The position numbers were made by a program, and so were the translations under genes. From Planctomycetes bacterium UBA1146 (lineage in GTDB: Bacteria; Planctomycetota; UBA8108; UBA1146): 18,846 nucleotides of DNA. The notes below the pieces were generated by a model that ran no database searches, was not told where the DNA came from, and saw only the letters and a program-made list of their open reading frames with translations. Shown here in pieces: positions 12,400 through 18,846 of this stretch. How positions within the stretch are numbered: position 1 is the stretch's first letter; the number at the start of each line of letters is the position of its first letter. Location: NCBI GenBank assembly GCA_002311345.1, contig DCAA01000029.1, positions 130,925-149,770 on the forward strand, in the 5' to 3' direction.

Positions 12400-14079
12400 C
12401 TAACGTTCTACAAAAGAACCGTGATTCTCTGCGGCGAGTCGGCGCATCAATATCGATGCGGCCGGATCGAGGTGGAACCCGATGGTGTGGATTTTCACCT
12501 TCCGCTCGGCATTTCTGATCCTGACCTGCTCCAGGATACCTTCGGCGTCCATGATCTTGCCCATCGTTGGAGCGCCATCGCTGAGGAAGTAGATGGTATT
12601 CACCTCGGGATCATCGAGGGCCGACATGAGAGTGTCATAAACGTTGGTCATCCCGCGAGGGCTCAGGCCCCTGACGTGATCCATCGCATCTTGACGGATC
12701 GCATCCCCCATCTCGACGAGTGCGGGTCTCCAGAGAGTAAATGTGCTCTCGAAGGCGATGATGTTGAACTGGGTTCCATTGGGAATCCCATCGATGACCC
12801 GGAGTAACTCCCGGCGGGCGACCTCGATCTTGGCGACTTTTTCTCGCTTCTTACGGCCGCTGCCGGGTTCATCATCTACGTCGGTGCCACGCTTGATTCG
12901 TCCGCCGGGTAACTTGAAGCTGTCGACCAAGTAGGGTTCTTCCATGCTGCCGGAGATATCCACGATGAATGTGACAAAACGACTGATCACTCTCAGACCG
13001 TAGTAGGTGCCCGTGGTTCGGTCGGCGGATTCGGCACGGATTTTCTCGAACTCCTCACGGGTGATTCCTTTGATCTCGGCGGAATCCCCATCCTGCTCCC
13101 ACCAGGCTTTCCAGGAGATCGGATTGGGTCCGAAGTCCTTGCCGGTCAACCACAGCAGCGTATCGGAGATATCATCGAGAACTCGACCCTCGCTTTTTTT
13201 TACTGCCTTGATGAGGGCCTCGACGACATCTCGCCCACCGATCTTTCTCAACGCTTGAATCACCGACACCTGTACCTCGAGGAAGGGGTCCTTGAGCAGA
13301 GGGACGAGGGCGCGAACCACTTCCGGATCTCGAGTGTCACCGAAAATATCGACAGCACAGGCACGTACGGTCCAGTGAGGGCTCTTGAGTGCCTTGTGGA
13401 AGGTCCGGCTCTGGTCTTCGGCTTCCAGTTGCTGGAGCGCCTTCAGGACTGCTCGTTGCAACTTGGGATCGTTGACCCGAAATAACCGTCCAAGTTTCTT
13501 GCTGGCGGAAGCGATGCGGTGGATCCGCACGAGATCAACGATGTAGGCCTGGTTATGCGGCGGGATTCGTCGATTGCCGAGCAACTCGAGCGCACTTTCG
13601 CCGATCTCGGGGTTTTTCACCCGCAGCGAGATATCGAGCAGGATCGACTGGGCGGATACCGAGAGCGCTGGCACCCAGTGGATACCAGTGCTGGCGATGT
13701 ATTTTGACTCCGCCTCGGACAGATCGCGATCCCAGCACTCCCTGATGACCCAGTAGGAACGCTCTGGCATATTCTTGAAGCCGTGTTCAACGACCGCTTG
13801 AAGTCCAACGGAATGTCCATGGAGAGCCACCATGCGAACTGCGGATTCGGCGATCGATGTCACTTCCGAAGGGTCCTCGATGATCTTGGCCAGGAATTGA
13901 GAGGCTTCTTCAGTGTCCATCACCCCGATCGCCTGCAAGGTGTCGATTCTCTCGAGAACGTCACGCCCCTTTTCTTGTTTGAATCGAACCTTCAATGAAT
14001 CGAGATCCTGGCCCAGAAGTGGCCCACAGCAGCACAGGATCAGCAACAGGCACAGGTGACCGACTCGATCAGAGTTCAT
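12400..14079 (-). CDS. Exported HEAT-repeat and von Willebrand factor A domain protein
   Basis: Probably a secreted or periplasmic protein-binding factor; no precise function is known. The 559-residue product has a signal peptide (about 1-23, with LCLLLILCCCGPLLGQ), then helical HEAT-like repeats (about 40-300, clearest at LKSPHWTVRACAVDIFGDTRD and LLKDPFLEVQVSVIQALRKIGG). A WKAWWEQ linker (323-329) leads to a VWA domain (about 366-559). The metal-ion (MIDAS) site is complete: D374-x-S376-x-S378, T478 and D501. GAGAGG seven bases before the ATG at 14079, together with the signal peptide, decides the start. The frame stays open 88 codons further upstream without a better start. It is divergent from the GH113-like gene. 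Confidence 0.85.
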   Translation of the reverse strand: MNSDRVGHLCLLLILCCCGPLLGQDLDSLKVRFKQEKGRDVLERIDTLQAIGVMDTEEASQFLAKIIEDPSEVTSIAESAVRMVALHGHSVGLQAVVEHGFKNMPERSYWVIRECWDRDLSEAESKYIASTGIHWVPALSVSAQSILLDISLRVKNPEIGESALELLGNRRIPPHNQAYIVDLVRIHRIASASKKLGRLFRVNDPKLQRAVLKALQQLEAEDQSRTFHKALKSPHWTVRACAVDIFGDTRDPEVVRALVPLLKDPFLEVQVSVIQALRKIGGRDVVEALIKAVKKSEGRVLDDISDTLLWLTGKDFGPNPISWKAWWEQDGDSAEIKGITREEFEKIRAESADRTTGTYYGLRVISRFVTFIVDISGSMEEPYLVDSFKLPGGRIKRGTDVDDEPGSGRKKREKVAKIEVARRELLRVIDGIPNGTQFNIIAFESTFTLWRPALVEMGDAIRQDAMDHVRGLSPRGMTNVYDTLMSALDDPEVNTIYFLSDGAPTMGKIMDAEGILEQVRIRNAERKVKIHTIGFHLDPAASILMRRLAAENHGSFVER

Positions 14080-14215
14080 CGAAGAACCTCTCGGCATGGG
14101 CAACACCACCATCTCCAGGTAACGCTGGATGCCACGTCTGGCACCCCGGACACTGATTCTGTAGCCCGGAATCGCCCCTGTCCATCCCTGGATCCTCGAG
14201 AGGAGTGGCCTCAAG

Positions 14216-15319
14216 GTGCAAAAGACCGTCTCCTCGCTCATTGCTCCCGGATTGCTGTTACTGATCTTTGTCACCTCTCCAGCGGGAATGCTGACCCCGG
14301 AGGTGCTCCAACTACCGGTGAGGCCGGATGGCGACACCAGCACCCACCACGATCGTGTGCCCTGGTGTGATCCCTACGGCATCACCATTCTCCTGATGGG
14401 AGAAGATCCAGACGGGCGTTTCGAGGCGAATCTGCACCAGGCCTCCCGTCTCGGATCACGCTGGGTTCAGCTGATGTTTCCCGCCTTCCAGGCAAATCAT
14501 GCTTCTTCAACATTGCCCATCCGAGATCATCGCAGTCCGTCGAGAAGGGTTGTCGAGCAAGCGGTGCTGATGGCAAGGGCAGCGGGATTCAAGGTGGCTC
14601 TCCACCCGATCCTGCTGATACAGGATCCTTCAGATCCTCACTGGCGTGGCCAACTGGTTCCCGTGCACAGGGATCAGTGGTTTCGAGAATATGAACGGTG
14701 GATCGTCTCCTGGAGCCAACTGGCCACTAGCTGTGGCGCGAATCTTTTCTATGTCGGCAGTGAACTCTCTTCGATGCAGATGGATCAGCAACCGTGGCAG
14801 AGAATTATTCGTCGAATTCGCTCCGAATTTCACGGGCCGATTACATATTCTGCAAACTGGGATGCCTGGACTGAAATACCATTTGCCTCCGAACTCGATG
14901 CGCTGGGGGTGAATGCATATCTTCCCCTGTCCGAGAGTTCGGATCCGCGTCTTGAGCAATTGATACAGCGCTTCCTTCCCTATAGATCCCAATTGCTCGA
15001 ATGGACCAAGCAGACAAAAGTGCCGCTGTTTTTCAGCGAGGTGGGATACCCCTCCCACGACCGGGCCCTGGAAACGCCCTGGGACCAGCATCGAGGCACC
15101 CGTGTCGACATGGAGACGCAAAAAAGTGGATACGAGGCATTCATCGCGACATTCTCTGGAGACCAACAGATTCGCGGTATCTTGTTCTATGCTCTTCACG
15201 AAGATGGCGGCCAGACTGACCGGGGGTACACTCCGGCAGGCAAGCCCGCCATCGAGACCCTGCGACGATATTTCCGGGATCGGTCCGAGAATTCTGATGG
15301 ATTGCGATCGCGACCATGA
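14216..15319 (+). CDS. GH113-like glycoside hydrolase (TIM barrel), exported
   Basis: GH113 enzymes are (beta/alpha)8-barrel beta-mannanases and relatives. Specificity here cannot be deduced. The 367-residue product opens with a hydrophobic signal or anchor segment (about 8-24). Barrel strands are visible at SRWVQLMFPAF (81-91), GFKVALHPILL (124-134), NLFYVGSELSS (176-186), ITYSANWD (209-216), LDALGVNAYLP (227-237) and VPLFFSEVGYPS (269-280). E183 in GSEL and E275 in FSEVG are the expected acid/base and nucleophile. The start is GTG at 14216 with GAGAGGAG upstream; no in-frame ATG fits the signal segment. It overlaps the next gene by 4 bp (ATGA). Confidence 0.8.
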   Translation: MQKTVSSLIAPGLLLLIFVTSPAGMLTPEVLQLPVRPDGDTSTHHDRVPWCDPYGITILLMGEDPDGRFEANLHQASRLGSRWVQLMFPAFQANHASSTLPIRDHRSPSRRVVEQAVLMARAAGFKVALHPILLIQDPSDPHWRGQLVPVHRDQWFREYERWIVSWSQLATSCGANLFYVGSELSSMQMDQQPWQRIIRRIRSEFHGPITYSANWDAWTEIPFASELDALGVNAYLPLSESSDPRLEQLIQRFLPYRSQLLEWTKQTKVPLFFSEVGYPSHDRALETPWDQHRGTRVDMETQKSGYEAFIATFSGDQQIRGILFYALHEDGGQTDRGYTPAGKPAIETLRRYFRDRSENSDGLRSRP

Positions 15320-16284
15320 CACGACTTCTCATCATCACCTCAGTGTTCGCTACACTGGTGCTCCTGAAGAGTTTGAATGACCGTCCGCCGATCTGGGTCG
15401 ATACAGACGTCGAACAAGAGACGACGAATTCAGTCAGTGACGTCAACAACACACCTGCTGCAACCGACCGCTTCGTTGCTGCCAGGCCGTGGCCAGAAGA
15501 TCTTCAGAAGTCTGTCCGCGATGCTCTTGCTCGCTGGGAACTCGATCAGGAACTGCTGCCAGATCTGTATCACCCGGCCGAGCGTTCCGAGCCGGAGGAA
15601 CGGATACGGGCCGAATGGGTTTGCAAGCAATCATTACTACAGATGGCCGCAGTGATCAGCGAACAACCCTCTGGACTGCATCGTCTACGTTTGAGTTCCG
15701 GAGACCTGTTCCCTTATCGAGAGATACGCATCGGTGATAAAGTAGCAACCCTTGATCTTCTCGATGGAGTGCAAGTCAAAGTACCAGTTTCTGAAATTGA
15801 CAAGATCTATGTACCCATCGGGAATCATGATGAAGTCGTTTCCAGTTCCGGGTCACTCGCAGACACCCTGGATATCGTTCGAATGTTGTCTCTACATCAG
15901 TCGATTACCGATCAACGGTGGCTGATGTGGTTCGAGAAAGGTGGTCCTGAAACCCTTTCACGGCTGGTATCTACCAGAGACTCGAGAATCATCGATGGCT
16001 ATCTCTCCATGATCACCAGAGCAGCTGCCGAGGGTGCTGATTCGATTTCCCGCTCCGGAAAATCCGCGCGGGAACTCTCTGATTGGATCTCCGAGATGCG
16101 GGCCAAATTGCGAGTCGGCTTTCCTACAGAGGATCGTGAAGAGACACTGTTGACCTTGAAATCGTGGCAAAGATGGCTCGACCGCAATGGTGACAAGGCA
16201 TATCTTTCCCGGCAAGCTTTTGTGCAAGTTGACCAAGAATTGCGGTTGCTGCAACTGGACATCGTCAAGAGCACAGGCTTTTGA
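15316..16284 (+). CDS. Hypothetical membrane-anchored or exported protein
   Basis: Not recognised. The 322-residue product has an N-terminal hydrophobic segment (about 3-19) that could be a signal peptide or anchor. A polar, Thr/Asp-rich linker (about 25-55) follows, then a helical region (about 57-115). A short beta-rich stretch (about 124-168, LRLSSGDLFPYREIRIGDKVATLDLLDG) precedes a long helical C-terminal half with many charged residues. No catalytic motif stands out. Its ATG overlaps the GH113-like stop, so the two are co-translated and may work together outside the cytoplasm. It ends 12 bp before the trkA-like gene. Confidence 0.65.
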   Translation: MTRLLIITSVFATLVLLKSLNDRPPIWVDTDVEQETTNSVSDVNNTPAATDRFVAARPWPEDLQKSVRDALARWELDQELLPDLYHPAERSEPEERIRAEWVCKQSLLQMAAVISEQPSGLHRLRLSSGDLFPYREIRIGDKVATLDLLDGVQVKVPVSEIDKIYVPIGNHDEVVSSSGSLADTLDIVRMLSLHQSITDQRWLMWFEKGGPETLSRLVSTRDSRIIDGYLSMITRAAAEGADSISRSGKSARELSDWISEMRAKLRVGFPTEDREETLLTLKSWQRWLDRNGDKAYLSRQAFVQVDQELRLLQLDIVKSTGF

Positions 16285-16296
16285 GCGGAGGACGTC

Positions 16297-16959
16297 ATGG
16301 TGCGAACCAGAATCGCTGTTGTCGGCCTGGGGCAGTTTGGAACCTCCCTCGTGAGGCAACTGTGTCGCTTCGATGTCGAGGTCCTTGCGATAGACAAAGA
16401 TCCTCAAAAAATCGAAGAGATTGCCGATGAGTGCGAGGATGCCATCGTACTCGATATCCATGACGAGGAAGCAACCCGGGAGCGTCTCTCGGAAGTTGAC
16501 GTCCTGGTCGTTGCGATCGGCGAAACTCCGCTACCAGGAATCCTGCTGACGACGATAGCGCAGGAACTCGGCATCGAGCGCATCGTTGTGCGTGCTCATG
16601 GTCCCACTTCCCGTTCCATCCTGATGAAATTGGGCGCTACAGAAATCTATTCACCAGAGAAGAAGGCCGCTGAGAGCATGGTCAGGAAACTAACGGTCGC
16701 CAATGCCATCGATTCCCTGCCGCTCAACAGTGATCAGGCGATCATCGAAGTTGGTGTTCCCAGCGATTGGGTCGGCCGTTCCATCAAAGAGATTGGTGTC
16801 CGCCAGAATTACGCCCTCAACCTGCTCTGCGTCTCGCGAAACGATGGCGTCGATCATGATTTCGCACCAGCAATCGATATCCCGTTCAAGGAAACGGATA
16901 TCCTGTACCTGCTCGGTTCGCGAGACCGACTGGCCAAGTTGGCTGACCCGAACTCCTGA
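16297..16959 (+). CDS. TrkA/KtrA-type potassium uptake regulatory protein (RCK domain)
   Basis: A cytoplasmic nucleotide-binding gating subunit for a TrkH/KtrB channel. The 220-residue product has one RCK_N Rossmann domain (about 1-130) with GLGQFG (10-15) and the acidic end of strand beta-2 at D33 (LAID). It also has DIHDEEATRERL (53-64) and VRAHGP, and an RCK_C domain (about 137-216). The single N+C unit is the KtrA layout, half the length of E. coli TrkA. GGAGG precedes the ATG by six bases. The partner channel gene lies directly downstream but on the opposite strand, only 28 bp away tail to tail. Confidence 0.92.
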   Translation: MVRTRIAVVGLGQFGTSLVRQLCRFDVEVLAIDKDPQKIEEIADECEDAIVLDIHDEEATRERLSEVDVLVVAIGETPLPGILLTTIAQELGIERIVVRAHGPTSRSILMKLGATEIYSPEKKAAESMVRKLTVANAIDSLPLNSDQAIIEVGVPSDWVGRSIKEIGVRQNYALNLLCVSRNDGVDHDFAPAIDIPFKETDILYLLGSRDRLAKLADPNS

Positions 16960-16987
16960 TTGAATCCACGGCAGAGTGAAGTTTCGA

Positions 16988-18604
16988 TCAACCCAGCATC
17001 ACCCTGCCTCGTGGGCGCTCACCTCTTGCGGGTCTCGGCGATAATGAAGCCATGGCGATGACGAGTGCCAGCGGTCCTAGACGCCCCAGAATCATCGCGC
17101 ATTCGATGATCCAGCGACCCTTCTCTGTGAGCGTGGCGGTCACTTCACGGCTCAAACCCACGGTTCCAAGAGCACTGGTCACCTCGAAAACGACGTCCAC
17201 GAACGACATCTCTCCAGCGACCAGCGCTTTCGATTGTGCCACAAGCAATAGCCCGACAAAGAGTAACCAGAGCGTCCCCCCCAGCAAGGTAAGGACTGCA
17301 GCGGTCCTGATCACCTCGTCAGGGATCGTTCTCTTCCAGGCCACCACCTTCTGGGCTCCTCGCATCTCTGCGCGAGTTGCAAGAAAGAGGATCCCGATCG
17401 TTGTGGTTTTCAGTCCTCCTCCGGTCGATCCGGGCGAAGCCCCGATGATCATCAGTATGATCACGATGAGTGTTGCCGCCATCGGTAGTCCAGCCGCTGA
17501 GGCGGTAGAAAAACCAGCCGTTCGGCAGGTGATCGACCAGAACCAGGAATCCAATCCGACACCGGTCGCCAACAGCAGCAGAAATCCCCCGACCAGCAGT
17601 ATGCCGGTGACCGATACGATCAACCGGACCTGAAGCGAGGTTCGATCGACATCGTGGTCTATGATTCGCCGCTTGAACTCGTGGATCACAGGAAAACCAA
17701 CACCGCCCAGTACGATCAGCAGCGCCATCACTGCCCTGGGCGCCCCCCCCCAGTTCGCCAGGGAGTCGGAAGAAAGGGAAAATCCGGAGTTGCAGAATGC
17801 GCTGACGGCATGGAACAGGTTCTCTCGTATCCCCACCGAAGAATCCGAACAGGCCATCAATAATCCAGCACCGATCAGTTCTATCAGGATCGTCGAGATG
17901 CAAATGGTTGCCATCAACTGCCGTATCTGGCCGTAACCGAGCCCCGACAGTGAATCCCGGATGGCTCTTCCTTGCCGGATCCCCAGCCCGTTCCCCAGCA
18001 CCAGTGCAAAAAATGCGAACATGCTGACCATTCCGAGTCCGCCCAGCTGGATCAGCAACAGCAGAATCCATTGCCCCTCCACCGAAAGTCGAGTTCCAAC
18101 ATCGATCACCGTGAGCCCGGTGACGGTAACTGCGCTGATCGCGGTGAATGTCGCTTCTGCACCACTCAACGGGGCTGATCCCTGGTGACAGCGTGGCGAT
18201 GTCAAGACGATGGCTCCGATGATCATCGGCACCAGGAAGAGCAAGAAAACAAGAAATGGTCCGCCGCGGCGCACTCGATCGAGCATCCATGTGAAAATGC
18301 TCAGCAAGCAGGTCCCGATGGCGATGAGGGAACCCACGACCAGATAGGAGTCATCTCTTGCAAAGTAACCAGCAACGCAAAACCCAACGACAACGATGCC
18401 AGGAATCGATCGCTGGTACACCTTCGAGGGCAACTGGCAAAGAAGATCCAGCATTCCCAGCACCACCAACACACCGATGATGGTAGGAGTGATCACAGGG
18501 TCTGGAATGCCCGAGGCGTAGGACAGCCAGGTAGACATCGCGAAACAGGCGACCAGTCCGAAAAAAAATCTGATGGTGGAAAGGAGTGTTAGCACGACCA
18601 TCAC
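16988..18604 (-). CDS. TrkH/KtrB-family potassium channel subunit
   Basis: An inner-membrane K+ translocating subunit. The 538-residue product shows the four-fold pore repeat, with filter glycines in TVTGLT (G163), NSGFS (G274), TAGFS (G364) and GTVGLS (G483). The conserved gating loop GASPGSTGGGLKTTT (388-402) is also present. Before the first pore repeat lie about four extra hydrophobic segments (about 10-130), so it is longer than KtrB (~450 residues). The start is uncertain: GTG at 18604 directly precedes ATG at 18601, and neither has a clear ribosome binding site. The pairing with the adjacent TrkA-type gene is strong, but the orientation is convergent. Confidence 0.92.
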   Translation of the reverse strand: MMVVLTLLSTIRFFFGLVACFAMSTWLSYASGIPDPVITPTIIGVLVVLGMLDLLCQLPSKVYQRSIPGIVVVGFCVAGYFARDDSYLVVGSLIAIGTCLLSIFTWMLDRVRRGGPFLVFLLFLVPMIIGAIVLTSPRCHQGSAPLSGAEATFTAISAVTVTGLTVIDVGTRLSVEGQWILLLLIQLGGLGMVSMFAFFALVLGNGLGIRQGRAIRDSLSGLGYGQIRQLMATICISTILIELIGAGLLMACSDSSVGIRENLFHAVSAFCNSGFSLSSDSLANWGGAPRAVMALLIVLGGVGFPVIHEFKRRIIDHDVDRTSLQVRLIVSVTGILLVGGFLLLLATGVGLDSWFWSITCRTAGFSTASAAGLPMAATLIVIILMIIGASPGSTGGGLKTTTIGILFLATRAEMRGAQKVVAWKRTIPDEVIRTAAVLTLLGGTLWLLFVGLLLVAQSKALVAGEMSFVDVVFEVTSALGTVGLSREVTATLTEKGRWIIECAMILGRLGPLALVIAMASLSPRPARGERPRGRVMLG

Positions 18605-18645
18605 GGTAGATTGTGCAGGATCTCATCGCTACTGGCCAGCGCGTC

Positions 18646-18674
18646 TGGATTCTATGTCGGGAATCTGCTAGAAA
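18646..18674 (+). promoter_or_regulatory. Weak candidate promoter for tRNA-Arg
   Basis: TGGATT (18646-18651) and TAGAAA (18669-18674) are 17 bp apart, about 45 bp before the tRNA. The -35 matches consensus at only three of six positions, so this is tentative. Confidence 0.3.
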
Positions 18675-18720
18675 TTGGGACGTGGCTTTGCCTGAGATCG
18701 TCACAATTCCCGGATATCAT

Positions 18721-18793
18721 GGCCCTGTAGCTCAGTGGATAGAGCACCGGCCTCCGGAGCCGGGTGTCGCACGTTCGAATCGTGCCAGGGTCG
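18721..18793 (+). tRNA. trnR(ccg): tRNA-Arg(CCG)
   Basis: The cloverleaf is complete. Acceptor GGCCCUG pairs with CAGGGUC (one G-U), D-stem GCUC pairs with GAGC, and the anticodon arm is CCGGC-CUCCGGA-GCCGG with anticodon CCG. The T-arm is GCACG-UUCGAAU-CGUGC, with discriminator G. CCA is not encoded (CTT follows), unlike the Gln and Ala tRNAs in this window. Confidence 0.96.
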
Positions 18794-18802
18794 CTTGAAA
18801 CG

Positions 18803-18835
18803 GCGCCGGGAGTGTTGCTCCCGGCGCAATTTAGT
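18803..18835 (+). terminator. Terminator after tRNA-Arg
   Basis: GCGCCGGGAG (18803-18812) pairs perfectly with CTCCCGGCGC (18818-18827) around a 5-base loop, followed by AATTTAG. The stem is very strong and the U-tract short. Confidence 0.8.
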
Positions 18836-18846
18836 CTGTGGCTGAG

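Noticed and set aside
17319..18290. 323-codon frame within the TrkH-like gene
   Set aside because: It is a shifted frame of the channel gene, Arg/Asp-rich without membrane segments or a ribosome binding site.
1..18846. CRISPR array, restriction, toxin-antitoxin, transposase or phage genes
   Set aside because: None was found on reading both strands. The only regular direct repeats are the tRNA-Ala halves and the 69-bp coding repeats.

Overview
The window looks like a chromosomal stretch of a Gram-negative bacterium. LpxD points to lipid A, and the window also encodes a lipobox lipoprotein, several signal-peptide proteins and an ECF sigma factor. DUF1573, HEAT+VWA and zinc-ribbon membrane proteins sit beside otherwise ordinary housekeeping genes, which is reminiscent of Planctomycetota or a related environmental lineage. 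That placement is an inference from gene content and was not tested by a search.

Layout. (1) 1-3313, minus strand: a tRNA-Gln(UUG) with its own promoter, followed by glmU, prs, rplY(ctc) and the start of pth. This is a compact, partly overlapping UDP-GlcNAc / PRPP / ribosome / tRNA-recycling cluster. (2) 3330-3965: a NUDIX hydrolase, divergent from (3) 4080-6139: an exported DUF1573 protein that overlaps lpxD by 4 bp. (4) 6212-6287: an intact tRNA-Ala(CGC). Its 3' half is repeated exactly (48 bp) at 7488-7535. The 1,245-bp unit set off by these repeats looks like a tiny tRNA-nested integrative remnant. It carries two minus-strand genes, one for a small membrane-anchored protein and one for a membrane-anchored protein with 23-residue repeats, and no integrase. 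(5) 7720-9540: a lipoprotein alpha/beta hydrolase convergent with mnmH/selU (tRNA 2-selenouridine synthase). (6) 9671-11844: an ECF sigma factor, a small membrane protein that is probably its anti-sigma factor, and an exported helical LTxxQ/DUF3106-like protein. These form a candidate envelope-sensing operon. It is followed by a zinc-ribbon membrane protein. (7) 12400-16284: an exported HEAT+VWA protein (minus), divergent from a GH113-like glycoside hydrolase that overlaps an unknown exported or anchored protein by 4 bp. (8) 16297-18604: a TrkA/KtrA-type regulatory protein and a TrkH/KtrB-type K+ channel, arranged convergently. (9) 18721-18793: tRNA-Arg(CCG) with a strong terminator hairpin.

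Most genes are ordinary. The parts most worth a second look are the integrase-less element in tRNA-Ala with its two cargo genes, the ECF sigma / non-zinc anti-sigma / helical periplasmic protein operon, and a substitution in the ribose-5-phosphate loop of the PRPP synthetase.
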